From: JBKHYJ01 sp046565505 | Lineage (GTDB): Bacteria > Acidobacteriota > Blastocatellia > UBA7656 | Assembly (NCBI GenBank): GCA_046565505.1 | Contig: JBKHYJ010000042.1 | Location: 82,952-146,951 of the forward strand | Length of the DNA stretch: 64,000 nt | Direction: 5' to 3' | Part shown: positions 8,900 to 20,500 of the stretch, one piece after another | How the letters are laid out: each line of letters starts with the position of its first letter | How positions within the stretch are numbered: the first letter of the stretch is position 1 | The notes under the pieces: model-generated | Seen by the model: the letters and a program-made list of their open reading frames with translations, nothing else | Told to the model about the DNA's origin: nothing | Database searches by the model: none | Program-made: the position numbers and the translations under genes

Positions 8900-9718
8900 C
8901 TAGGGCTTTTCGCCGCATGCCATAAGCAGCAGCCTGATGACAAACCTGTCCTCGGAGGCGAGGAGTTTGTCGGAGGCCGCGCGGAGGGTTTCGTACTCTT
9001 CTTCTGTTATTACGCCCGCATCAACGAGGGGCAACGCGCGTTGGGGGTTGATCTGCGGGTAAAACCCTTCGATGCCTTTGTCGCCGCTGTGCGTCGCCAC
9101 GATTTCGAGGTCTATGTTTTTAAACCCGGCTTTGCTCAGTATCCGCCAGAGCTCGCGGCCTATCATCGTATTCCCGCCGAGCGAGGTCTGGTACTGCCTG
9201 AGCTTCTCGCGGACGGGCTGGATCTCGGGGAAATAAGGGTCGGTCATGAGGTTGAAGGCGAAGTCGCCTTCGGTCAGCACAAGCCTGCCGCCCGGCTTGA
9301 GCAGGCGTTTGATCTCATTTAACGCCTCGACGCGGTCGGGTATGTGCTCGAAGACGAGCCGGCCGAAAGCGAAATCGAAGCTCTCGTCCGGGAGGTCCGT
9401 CTTATTTATTGACGCTTCGACGAAGCGGTACTTGCACTGCGCCGCCCGCTCTAAATGCTGCTCGGCGTATTTAATCATGACCGGGTCAAGCTCGACGCAG
9501 GTGATCGAGCCGTTCGGGATCAGCTTGGAAACCCATTCCGTGACGAATCCCGGCCCGCTCCCCACCTCCAGGACGGACATGCCATCCCGCAGGCCGAACG
9601 CCAACAGGTTGCGCCCTTCTTTCTCCACGTTCAGGTTAGCCTGGTAGTAAAGGCGCTCGATCTCCGCGTCCAGGCTGACATTCGCCGTGCTAACGTCGTA
9701 CACTTTCGGTTGAGCCAT
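8900..9718 (-). CDS. Class I SAM-dependent methyltransferase
   Basis: 272 residues. Rossmann-type methyltransferase with motif I at 49-58 (VLEVGSGPGF), an acidic residue after the next strand (CVELDP), and the post-motif pattern FDFAFGRLVFEHIPD followed by EIKRLLKPGGRLVL, typical of Methyltransf_11/25-like small-molecule enzymes. The start is clear: AAGGAGG sits 5-6 nt before ATG 9718. It lies 94 bp after the MFS exporter gene on the same strand. In this setting it is probably a tailoring methyltransferase acting in trans (O-, N- or C-methylation), in addition to the methyltransferase built into NRPS module 1. The substrate cannot be read from the sequence. A primary-metabolism role (ubiquinone/menaquinone-type methylase) is less likely given the neighbours. 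Confidence 0.9.
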   Translation of the reverse strand: MAQPKVYDVSTANVSLDAEIERLYYQANLNVEKEGRNLLAFGLRDGMSVLEVGSGPGFVTEWVSKLIPNGSITCVELDPVMIKYAEQHLERAAQCKYRFVEASINKTDLPDESFDFAFGRLVFEHIPDRVEALNEIKRLLKPGGRLVLTEGDFAFNLMTDPYFPEIQPVREKLRQYQTSLGGNTMIGRELWRILSKAGFKNIDLEIVATHSGDKGIEGFYPQINPQRALPLVDAGVITEEEYETLRAASDKLLASEDRFVIRLLLMACGEKP

Positions 9719-9812
9719 GAGGTCCTCCTTCGTGATTTGTACTCAGTCATTCAAGACACATATTTCTCTCAGGGGCCGCCCCGAGAAATCGCCCGGCAAA
9801 ATTACCGATTGG

Positions 9813-11126
9813 CTAAAGAGCCTCGGACTCGGACTCGGCCGCCGCCGGCCCGCTTGTGAATGGCTCATCAGGCTTGCGGACGTTCGCCGAGGTGAATAGC
9901 CCCGCCGTGGCGAGCAGAATGCACATCAGGCCCGTGGCGACCAGCACCGCCGACGCGCCGGCCCGCTCGGCGACCATAGAGGCGGCCGCCGTGCCGAGCG
10001 GGCCTATCACCGTGAGTATCATCCAGAAGGCGGAAGTTACGCGCCCGAGCAGGCGGTCCGGCGTGACCTGCTGGCGCAAAGACATAGAGCTGACGTTCCT
10101 CACAGTGATGCCGAAGCTGTAGCACGCAGAGAGCGCCGCCAGGGCCGCCACGTTAGGCGCGAGGCCGATTGCGGCGATGGCCGCGCCCATCAAAATATTG
10201 CTGCCCAGAAAAGACCAGCCGAACCCTTTCCTGCGGCGCAGCGCCGGCGCGAGTACGCCCGCCAGTATCGCACCTACGCTGGCGATGCCGAAGATGATCC
10301 CGACCGTGTCGTCGTTTCGGCCCATGTCATGCTTCAGGCGGAATATGACCAGATTCATCGTCGCGCCTGAGATGAAAGAAAAGATGGCGAGCAGCACCGT
10401 GACCGACCTCAGCACGCGGTGGGTGAACACGAAGCGGACCCCTGCGAGGATGTTATCTATCTTCGAGCGGCCCGAATCGGTGGATTGCTCCGCGGGCTCG
10501 GGGTCGGCCTTGCGCAGCCTGACCATCAGCATAAAAATCGCGGAGGCCCCATACGACAGTGCGACCGTTATGACCGCATTGGTGGCGCTGAAGTGTCTGG
10601 AGGCAAGGCCGGCCAGCATGGGGCCCGCCACGTAGGCGACGGCGACCGTGGCCTGCAACCGGCCATTGGCCTCGGTTATCTGTTCTTTATTGACCACGCC
10701 GGGTATTACCGACGTGTACGCGATGAAGAAAAATGTCGTCAGGTAAGCGGTTATGGTCGCGACGACGTAAATGGCCATCAGGCTCGGGCCGAGCAGCCAC
10801 CAGATGAGCGGTATGGCGAGGTAAAATAACATCCTGCCCAGGTCCGAGAGAATCATTACCTTTCGCCGATCCACCCTGTCTACCACGACCCCGCTTACCA
10901 TGCTCGAAATCAGGTTGCCCGCGCCGATGGCCGCCGTGACCAGCCCCATCTGCGCAACCGACCCCGTCGCCTCAAGCACCAGCAACGGGATCACGATCAG
11001 GGCGGCCGAATCGCCGAGGGCGTCAAAGGTCTGCCCCACCCAGAAGGTGTTGAAATTACGGTCGCGCCACAGCCCGCGGCCGGGCGAAGCAGCGGCCGCC
11101 ACGCCGAGCGGTGTTGTATTACTCAT
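9813..11126 (-). CDS. MFS exporter, EntS/MFS_3-like
   Basis: 437 residues with about 12 predicted membrane helices. The opening LWRDRNFNTFWVGQTFDALGD and the loop VVDRVDRRKVMILSDLGRM are characteristic of the MFS_3/EntS-type efflux family, which exports siderophores, macrolides and peptides by proton antiport. The C-terminal tail is short and hydrophilic. The start codon overlaps the end of the acyl carrier protein gene by 8 bp (ACP stop TAA at 11121-11119), so translation is likely coupled. It is therefore the best candidate for exporting the NRPS product or giving self-resistance. A hairpin with GGGG-N3-CCCC core flanked by TTTCTC/GAGAAA lies at 9763-9788, in the gap before the methyltransferase gene. 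Confidence 0.92.
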   Translation of the reverse strand: MSNTTPLGVAAAASPGRGLWRDRNFNTFWVGQTFDALGDSAALIVIPLLVLEATGSVAQMGLVTAAIGAGNLISSMVSGVVVDRVDRRKVMILSDLGRMLFYLAIPLIWWLLGPSLMAIYVVATITAYLTTFFFIAYTSVIPGVVNKEQITEANGRLQATVAVAYVAGPMLAGLASRHFSATNAVITVALSYGASAIFMLMVRLRKADPEPAEQSTDSGRSKIDNILAGVRFVFTHRVLRSVTVLLAIFSFISGATMNLVIFRLKHDMGRNDDTVGIIFGIASVGAILAGVLAPALRRRKGFGWSFLGSNILMGAAIAAIGLAPNVAALAALSACYSFGITVRNVSSMSLRQQVTPDRLLGRVTSAFWMILTVIGPLGTAAASMVAERAGASAVLVATGLMCILLATAGLFTSANVRKPDEPFTSGPAAAESESEAL

Positions 11127-11376
11127 GCCGGGTCCGGTTTAATATATTGTCTCGGACGAGTCGAGGCGTGCGGAACGAGTTGACGGACTGCGCATTCAGA
11201 TTGATCGCATGACCGCTGACCCTTTCCAGAAGGTGGATGAACTCGATAAAGCCTAACGAGTCGATTACCCTTCCTTCTATGAGGTCAGTGTCGGGGCCGA
11301 TTTCTTTCAGCTCGCGCTTTCTAGCCATGAGCCACCGCTTAACCGTCAGGATCGGGGCTGACTTGGTTGCGCTCAT
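11119..11376 (-). CDS. Discrete acyl/peptidyl carrier protein
   Basis: 85 residues, the usual size of a stand-alone carrier. The phosphopantetheine attachment site is DSLGF with Ser40, followed by the helix EFIHLLERVSG. The start ATG 11376 is preceded by AAGGAGG at good spacing. It is separate from the carrier domain fused after the FAAL in the large NRPS, so the cluster has one more carrier than the collinear chain needs. Likely roles are holding an acyl chain for the desaturase-type enzyme or carrying an amino acid for off-line modification. It overlaps the MFS gene by 8 bp. No phosphopantetheinyl transferase is in the window, so activation must come from elsewhere in the genome. Confidence 0.9.
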   Translation of the reverse strand: MSATKSAPILTVKRWLMARKRELKEIGPDTDLIEGRVIDSLGFIEFIHLLERVSGHAINLNAQSVNSFRTPRLVRDNILNRTRHE

Positions 11377-11457
11377 CGTATCAGCCTCCTTACTTAAACA
11401 TCAGGCGATGATTTCCGGCGGCACATCGGCTGCCTCCTATGAGTCAAACGCGGACGC

Positions 11458-11482
11458 GCCCGGCCGCTTCAGCCTGCCGGGC
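11458..11482 (-). other. Hairpin downstream of the large NRPS gene
   Basis: Perfect 7-bp inverted repeat GCCCGGC-N11-GCCGGGC, 76 nt beyond the NRPS stop codon and before the ACP ribosome site. There is no U-tract. It may slow or end transcription or stabilise the 14 kb NRPS message. Confidence 0.3.
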
Positions 11483-11557
11483 CTGCGCCGCTTCGCGGTA
11501 CCCGGGTTGAAAGCTACGTTTGAATGGCTCGTCGCGCCGCGCGGACCGGCATGCCCT

Positions 11558-14500
11558 CTAGTCCGCCCCGAGTTTCTCGCCCGGAGATTCCTCCGCGAAC
11601 GCCTCCACGTCGTCACCTGTAAGCTCTTGCATCTCCGACAGCACCTCTGCCATCAGGTTCATTTCCGCCTCATCCAGGTTTTGCTGGCCTTGTTCGATTG
11701 CGGCGGCGAGCCGGGCGACGGTGGGCGACTCAAAGATAGTTCGCAAAGGAAGCTCTATGGGCAGGGCCTGTTGAATCTTCGATATGAGCTGAGTCGCCAG
11801 TATGGATTGGCCGCCCATCTCGAAGAAGTCGTCATGTACACCCACGCGCTCGACGCCGAGCACGTCGGCCCACACGCCCGCCAGAAGCTCCTCAAGCGGG
11901 GAGCGCGGCGAGGCGAAAGGCGTTTGCGACCGCAGTTGCGATTGGTCGGGCGCGGGCAGCGCCTTACGATCAATCTTGCCGTTGGGGGTCAGCGGCATCT
12001 GCTCCAGAGCCACGAACGCCGAAGGGATCATGAAATCCGGCAGCCTCTCTTTCAAGGAGCCGCGTAGCTGGTCTGCCGAAAGAGTCTCCCCGGCCTCCGC
12101 GACGACGTATGCCACCAGACGCTTGTCGCCCGGCCTATCTTCTCTGTCCACGACCACGGCTTCCCTGACGGAGGCGTTCCGCCTTATCGCCTCCTCGATC
12201 TCGCCAAGCTCTATGCGGAACCCGCGTATCTTGACCTGATGATCTATGCGCCCGAGGAACTCGATATTGCCATCGGGCAGGTAGCGCGCGAGGTCCCCCG
12301 TGTCGTAGAGTCGCGCCCCGGGCTCTTCGGAAAATGGGTTGGGGATGAACTTCTCTGCCGTCAGGTCCGGCCGCTTCAGGTAGCCGCGCGCTAGGCCCTC
12401 GCCGCCTATGTGTAACACGCCAGGTATCCCGACCGGGGCCGGGCCGAGGTAGCCGTCCAGTATATAAATGTTTGTGTTCGCGACCGGCCGGCCGATAGGC
12501 ACCAGCCCCGCCTCGCTACGCCCGCCGCATTCCCAGTAAGTCACGTCCACGGAGGCTTCAGTCGGGCCATACAGGTTGTGCAATTCCGCGCTCATCAGAT
12601 CGAAGAATCTCTGCTGTAGCTCGTAGGGCAACGCCTCCCCGCTGCATACGACTCGCTTCAGCCTGTAGCAAGCTTCCAGCCCATCACCCGCGAGGAAAAG
12701 CTGTAGCATCGAGGGCACAAAATGAATCGTGGTTATCTTCTGCCTTGCTATCTCCTCGATCAGGTATTGCCTGTCTTGATGCCCCTCGGGCAGGGCCATT
12801 ACCACGCACGCCCCGGTAATCAGCGGCCAGAAGAACTCCCAGACGGACACGTCGAAGCTGAAAGGCGTCTTCTGCAATACCCTGTCGTCGCCCGTCATCT
12901 GATACGCCTCCTGCATCCACAGCAGCCGATTACAGATTCCTCGATGAGGGATCATCACGCCTTTGGGCTTGCCCGTAGACCCGGAGGTGTAGATCACGTA
13001 CGCCAGGCTCTCGCCCGAAGCCTCGTTGACAAGGTTTGCCTCGGACTCCCGCGATATGACATCCCAATCAGAATCAAGGCGGACGGTCTTCCCCATGTGC
13101 TCCGGCAACCGTCCCGCCAATCCGCCCTGAGTGAGCAGCACGGGCGGGCGGGCGTCGTCGAGCATGAACGTTAAGCGTTCTTTCGGGTAGGCCGGGTCTA
13201 AAGGCACATAAGCCCCGCCCGCCTTGAGAATGCCGAGCAGACCTACCACCATTTCCAACGACCGCTCGGCGCATACGCCCACGGGCACGTCCGGGCCGAC
13301 CCCCCGCCGCCGCAGGAAATGGGCCATTTGATTCGCCCGCCGGTTCAGCTCCGCATAACTGAGCCGCCGGTCGTCAAAGATGACCGCGTCGGCGAGCGGC
13401 GTGCGCTCGGCCTGCGCCTCGACCATCTCATGCAGGCACACGCCGCGCGGGTAGTCTCTCTTCGTTTGATTGAATTCGACAAGGACCTGGTGCTGTTCCT
13501 CCTCCGACAGCATGCGCAGGCCGCGCACGGGTCGGCTCCAGTCTTCTGTCGCGGAATCGAGTATCGCCAGAAAATGCCTCGCGGCATCCGCGCTCTGCCC
13601 TTCGCCGAACGCGCCGCAGTTGAAGTCAAAATCTAATACGAAATCTCCGCTCCCCTTGAAGTCGCTGACCTGTAGGGTCAAAGTGTCGTTGGAATGCCCC
13701 GAATGGACCAGGTCGAATTCTACATGCAGCCCGCACAATTCCGTGAGCGACGCGCTTTGATAATTGAAGTAGACGTTGTAGACCCTGTTGTCGCGGGAGT
13801 TGCGGACAGGGTACATCTGGTTTCTCGACGATTCGAGCATCTCGACCTGCACGCGCCTGGCGAGCGAGTCGAAGTTGTCTCCCCCCGAGACGGAGACTTC
13901 GAGCGGGCAAACGTTTATGAACAGCCCGGGCGTCTGCCTGAAAGCGTCCGGCCGGTTGGCGAACGGCGAGCCTATCCTCAGCCGCCGCTCCCCGGAGACG
14001 CGGTGCTGGTAGGCGAATAACGTCGCGGCGAATACGACGGCCGGCGAGAATAACCCTTCGCGGCCCGCGACCTGCTTGACCCTCCGGCTGCGCTCCGCCC
14101 CGAGGTTGATTGATACCCTGCGGGTGCGGGTGGTCTTCGCGGAGGAATCTCTCTTATAAAACTGAAACAGATTGGGCGCCGTGGCGAGCTTCTTCCTCCA
14201 ATAGAGTTCGGCCTGGCCGTATTGGGGCGAACGGCGGAATTCCCTCTCGTATTCTATGTAGGCCGCGTATGGGGGGAGCGGACGCGCCTCACCGATTCTG
14301 CCTTCGAGCGAGAGATGGTAATACTCGGACACCGACCGTAAGATCACGGCCACCGACCACAGGTCCGCTATCATGTGACTCAGGCTCAAGAACCACACGA
14401 ACCGATCTTGCGAGAGCTTGAAGAGGGCCGAGTCGAACAGCCTCTCCCCCAGATCGAGCGGCTCGGCGCACAGCCGCCTGAGCGCCTCCCCGCATTCGGC

Positions 14501-17500
14501 GCGCGGGTCTTCGCCCCCGGAGAGGTCAACGTAGTCGATCTCGAAGTGGATATTCTGGTGCTCTATCCGCCGCGGCGCGCCGTTCGACTCGACGACGGTG
14601 CTGCGCAGCACGTCACTGTTATCTATGACCTTCTGGAACGCCGCGCGGAAATGCGCAACGTCGATCGCGCCTTCGATGGCGAACGTCCCTAGAACGTTGT
14701 CGAAGTACAGCTGTACGTCAGGCTGTAGCTTTTTGCTGAACCAGAACAACAACTGGTTCTGTGCCATGTTCGATTGTTCGTAGATGGCGTCAGTCGCGTC
14801 GGCTATGACGCCCTGGCCGTCCTTTTCCGCCTGCGGGAGTGCAGGCCCCGTCTGCCCCGGCCGTCGTTCGACCAGCGGCGGCAGCGTGAGGATGCGTCGC
14901 TCGGGATGGTGGGCGACATCCTCCAACACCGCCTCGAAGAATTCCAGGAACCGCCGGGCCGTCGAAGCCTCAAACAGGTCGGAGTTGTATTCGAGCGCCC
15001 CCCTTAGTTTCCCCTGCTCTTCGCGGACGAAAACGGTCAGGTCGAGCCTGGACGTGTGGTCCTCGAACGGGATGCGGCTGACGGTGACGCCGGGCAGGTC
15101 AAGGAGCTGGGGTGAAGAATTCTCGAAGGCGAACGCGACCTGGCGCAGAGGCGGGCGGCTAAGGTCTCTCTTCTGCTGGAACGCCTCCACCATCTTCTCG
15201 AATGGCATGTCCTGGTGGTCGAAGGCGTCGAGCGTCGCCTCGCGCACGCGATTTATCAGCTCCTTATAAGTCGGGTCGCCCGACAGGTCTATCGGCGGGA
15301 CCAGTATGTTAGTGAAGAAGCCGATCAGCCCCTCCGTCTCCATGTGATTCCGGTTGGCGACGGGCAGCCCGACGATTATCTTCTCCTGGCCGGAACACCT
15401 GTGCAGCACGGCGGCGTAAGCCGCCAGCAGCGTCATGAATAGTGTGCTCCCTTGCTGTAGGCTCAGCTCCCTGACGGCCCTCGACAGCGAATCGGGAAAC
15501 TCAAATGTCAGGGTCGCGCCGCGGAATGCCTGGACGGCGGGCCGCGGCCTGTCGGTCGGCAGGTCCAGCGTGGGAATGTCATCGCCCAGGCGGCGCTTCC
15601 AATGCTCAAGCTCCGCCCCTAACACGGGGCCGTCGAGCCACCGGCGCTGCCAGACGGCGAAGTCCGCGTACTGGATGGGCAGCGCGGGCAGGGGCGAGGC
15701 CAGCCCCTCCGAGAAAGCCCTGTAGAGCGCGGAAATCTCCCCGTTGAAAATCCCGACCGACCAGTCGTCAGACACTATGTGGTGAATGGCGAGAATCAGC
15801 ACGTGTTCGTGTTCGCCGAGCCGGGCAAGGGCGGTCCTCAGCAAAGGCCCTCGGGTCAGGTCGAACGGACGGCGCGCCTCTTCGGCGGCCATTCGCAGGA
15901 CGGCTTCTTCCCGCGCAGGCTCATCCAGGTGCGACAGATCGACGACCGGAAAATCCACTTCAAGGCTCGGCGCGACGACCTGCACGGGCTGGCCCTTGTC
16001 AGCGCTGAAAGTCGTGCGCAGTATGTCGTGGCGGCGCACGACTTCGTTGATGCTGCGCCCGAAGGCCCTCACGTCCAGCGGTCCGCTCAGGCGCAAGGCG
16101 ACGGAGACGTTATAAACCGGGTTGTTCGGCACGAGCCGGTCGAGGAACCACAGCCGCCACTGCGAGTAAGATAAAGGGATCGCCGCGCGACTCCGCGATT
16201 TTTCAATGGGCGGGGCCTGAAGTCCCGTCCCATTCGCCCGCTCGCTCTTGATGAACTCGGCCAGGGCCGACACGGTCGGCGACTCGAACAGCTTGCGCAA
16301 AGGCAACTCCATTTGAAAGGCGGCGCGGAGGCGCGAGACGGCCTGTGTCGCGAGCAGCGAGTTGCCCCCTGCCTCGAAGAAATTCTCATGCACGCCTACC
16401 CGCTCAAGGCCCAGCACCTTCGCCCACACGTTAGCCACGATCTCTTCCACGGGGTTCGTGATGCCGGGACTCACGGCCTCGGATGCGGCTTCGTGTTGAT
16501 CGGGCGCGGGAAGCGAGCGGCGGTCCACCTTGCCGTTCGGCGTCAGCGGGATGGCGTCCAAAAACAGGAACCGCGACGGAACCATGTACTCAGGGAGCCG
16601 CGCTTTCAGGAAAGCGCGCAGGTCGTCCGCACTGACATCTCTGCCCTGCTCCGCTACGACATAAGCCACCAGCCGCCTGTCGCTCGCCTCATCTTGCGCG
16701 GCCAATACCACGGCGTTGCGCAAGGCGTCGTGGCCTCGCAACACCGATTCGATTTCGCTCGGCTCTATCCGAAAACCCCTGACCTTCACTTGATCGTCTA
16801 CACGGCCGAGGAACTCGATGGCCCCATCGGGCAAGTGACGAGCCAGGTCGCCCGTTTTGTAAAGGCGCTCGCCCGGCGGGCCGCCGAACGGGTTCGGTAT
16901 GAACTTTTCGGCGGTCAAGTTCGGGCGTTTGAAGTAACCGCGTGCCAGCCCCGCCCCTCCGATATGGATTTCGGCCGGGACTCCCGCGGGTACGGGCTGG
17001 GCGTCGCCGTCGAGCAAATAGACCTGCGCGTTCGGGAGCGGATAGCCTAATGGGACGGTCGCGAGGTGATCGGCCATGCGCCGCGGGTCAGCATGATAGG
17101 TCAGCACGCCCACGGTGGTCTCCGTCGGGCCGTAGTGATTGATAACCGTCAGGCCGGGGTTGAGGCCCCGGAGCTGCTCGACCCAATTCCTCTGCGACGC
17201 CTCGCCGCCCAGCACGAGCATCTTGCGCGGTAAGACCTGCTCGCCATTAGAGAACGACCGCAAGCTCGCGAGGTGGCTCGGCACTACCTTGAGGCAGTCG
17301 ATTGAGTTCTCGCGGAAGTAGCTGCTCATCGCGTCGGCGTCGGAGGCACGGTCCTCTGATATTACATGGAGGCAGCCGCCATTGCAGAGCGAAGGAAAGA
17401 TGACCGTGTTTCCGAGGTCGGCCGCCGGCGTGGATACCAGCGCGAAGCTGCTCATGGCGGCCAGTCCTAACCTTTCGGCCGCGCCAATCATGTAATTGAC

Positions 17501-20500
17501 CAGTTGCCTGTGCTCGATGGCGACGCCCTTTGGCCGCCCGGTCGAACCTGATGTATAGAGCACGTAAGCGAGATTGTCGCCTGCTACATTAGAGGCCGGG
17601 TTCCCGTCGCTTTCCCGACTTATCAGGTCCCAGTCCGAATCCACGCACACCGCCGCGTCCCCGTGTTCGGGCAAGGCATGAATCAACCGCTCCTGAGTCA
17701 ACAGCGTCGCGGCCCCAACGTCTTCGAGCATGAAAGCCACACGGTCCTTCGGGTATGACGGATCGATGGGCACGTAGGCCCCGCCGGACTTTAGTATTCC
17801 GAGCAGCCCGACGAACATCTCCGGCGACCGCTCCATACACATGCCTACGGGCGTCTCGGGGCCGACGCCCAGCTTGCGCAGGTAATGCGCCAGCCGGTTC
17901 GCCCTCGCGTTCAAGTCCCGGAAGGTGAGCCGTTGCCCCTCGAACATTATCGCGATGTTGTCGGGCGTTCGCTCGACCTGCTCTTCAAAGAATTGATGCA
18001 CGCACAGGTCTTCGCGGAAATCCCTCCGGGTGTCGTTGTACGCCACGAGCAAATGATGCAGCTCGGCCTCGGAGAGCATGGGCAGCGCCGAAATGGGCGT
18101 TGCGGGGGCCGACGCGGCTGCCTCCAGCAGCCGCTGGAAGTGGCCGGCCATCCTCCCTATCGTGGGCGCGTCGAATAGCTCTGTCTTGTACTCTATCCAG
18201 CCGCTTATCACGTCGGGCTGCTCTTCCGACAGCGCCATCGTCAGGTCAAATTTCGTCGCCTTTCTTTCGACTTCCACGAAGCTCGTTTTCAGTCCCGCCA
18301 AACTCGGCTCGGGCGTCGGCTCCATTTGCATCTCGAACATGGCTTGAAAGATCGGGTTACGGCTCAACTGCCTTTCGGGTTGTAGCTCATCGACCAACAT
18401 TTCAAAAGGCAGGTCCTGGTGGGCGTAAGCGTCAAGACACACGCCTCGCTCGCGGGCTAACGTCTGCGTAAAGCTCGGCCTCCCGGAGAGGTCCGTGCGC
18501 AGGACCAGTGTATTTACGAAGAAACCGATCAACCCTTCCAACTCCGCGCGGTTGCGGCCCGCTATGGGCGTGCCGACGATTATGTCTTCCTGGCGGGTAT
18601 ACCTGTGGAGCAATACCTTGAATGCGCACAGCAGGGTCATGAACATGGTGACGCCCTCCTGCCTGCTGAGCGCCTTGAGCGACCGCGTCAAATCCTCCGA
18701 CAGAGCGAACGACTGCCTGGAGCCTTGGAAGTCCGAGGCCTGCGCGTGCGGCCGGTCCGTCGGCAGCTCCAGCACCGGGAGGTCGCCCGAGAGCTTCTGT
18801 CTCCAGTACGACAACTGCGATTCCAACAACTCACCTTGTAACCACCCCCGCTGCCATACGGCGAAATCAGCGTACTGGATCGGCAACCCGGGAAGCGGCG
18901 AAGGTCTGCCGGCGGAAAAGGCGTCATAGAGTACGCCCATCTCGCGCGCGAACACGCCCAGAGACCACCCATCCGAAACAATGTGGTGCAAGCACAGAAT
19001 CAGCAGGTGGTCATCTTCGCCCACGCGCAGGAGCTTCGCACGAAGCAACGGCCCCGCGGCGAGGTCAAAAACATGCGCGGCCTCTTCTTCGGCTAACTTT
19101 AGCGCGCCGGCCTCGCGTGAGCCGGCCGGCAGGTCAGTAAGGCTTATCACGGGGAGAGGCAGCTTAAGCTCCGGCGAGATGACTTGCCGGGGCCGCCCCT
19201 CCGCGGAGATGAATGTGGTTCTGAGGGATTCGTGACGCCACACTAGCTCATTCAAGCTCTGCTCTAAGGCCGAAATGTCGAGCCGGCCCTTGATGCGTAT
19301 GGCCCCCGGCATGTTGTCTGCGCGGCGGCCGGGCTCTAACTGGCTGAGGAACCACAGGCGCTGTTGGGCGAAGGAAAGCGGCAGTTGCCCGTCGCGGGAG
19401 GCGGGCGATAGCTGCGGCGCCGCAGGCGCGGCCGCCGACCGGAGCGCCCTCTCTACGACCTGCGCCAGCCCGGCCACTGTCGGCGATTCAAACAGCGCGC
19501 GGACAGACAACTCTACGCCGAACGCATTATGCACGCGAGACAAAAGCTGCATGGCTAGCAGCGAGTGTCCGCCCATCTCGGAAAAGTCGTCATAAATACT
19601 TACGCGGTCGAGCCCGAGCACCTCCATCCAGATTTCCGCAAGGGCCTCCTCGACCGGCGTGCGCGGGGCGGCAAAGATACCCGCCGAGGCGGGCTTAGTC
19701 CAGTCTGGCGCGTGAAGCGCGCGGCGGTCCACCTTGCCATTCGGCGAGAGCGGCAGCGCGTCGAGAAGCACGAGCGAGGAAGGCACCATGTATTCGGGAA
19801 GCTTCTCCTCCAAGTAGCTGCGCAGAATCGGGACCAGTTTTTCGATGTGGACCCCCTGAAGCGGCGCGGTCGCGTACTTGCCCCACGGCCTGGGGCTTAT
19901 AGTCTCTTTGACGAGAGGGGCGGCCGCCCTGATCGCGGCTTCTCCCTGCCCGGCGGCGCGGCGCTGGAAGACGATCTCGTATCGGCCATCCGCCCTCGAT
20001 TCCGACCAGCCTATGCTGACGGAGTACGGCTCTTCGTCGCCTATCGCCCAGATGTCCTCGGGGTCTATTCCCTCTTCGCCCGCCCCGGCGTATTCTGCCA
20101 TCAACTCCGCCGCGGTCGCCGGGCCGTTGGCCTGTTTCAGCATTTGCACCAGTTTCACATCCGCCATGACCCTGGCGTTGGGCACTCCCTTTATGGCTAG
20201 CAGGTCAGGCCGGCTCTCTCGCAGCAGTCGCCGCACGCCGGCCGCCGTCAGGCCTTCAGTTTCCCAGTCGAGCCAATCGACATGCCGGGCGGCGCGCCTC
20301 TCGCCCCCGACATGCAGAATCACGTCGTAGCGGAATTTGCTTAGCTCGTTCCGATTGCGCCCCCGCATCAGCAGTATTTCCACATGGCTTATCTGCGGCA
20401 GGTGGCGCTTCAGCGCGATAAAGAACTCGGGGTCGATCACCAGTTGTTTTTCTTTTAGCAACTGTGTTTGTACCTGCTGCAATAACTCCGCCTTAGACAG

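Noticed and set aside
13430..14780. C4 read as an epimerisation domain
   Set aside because: Epimerisation domains follow a carrier domain; C4 follows C3 and precedes A3, and its SHMIADL motif and later segments look condensation-like. I therefore treat it as a C-family domain of unusual function.
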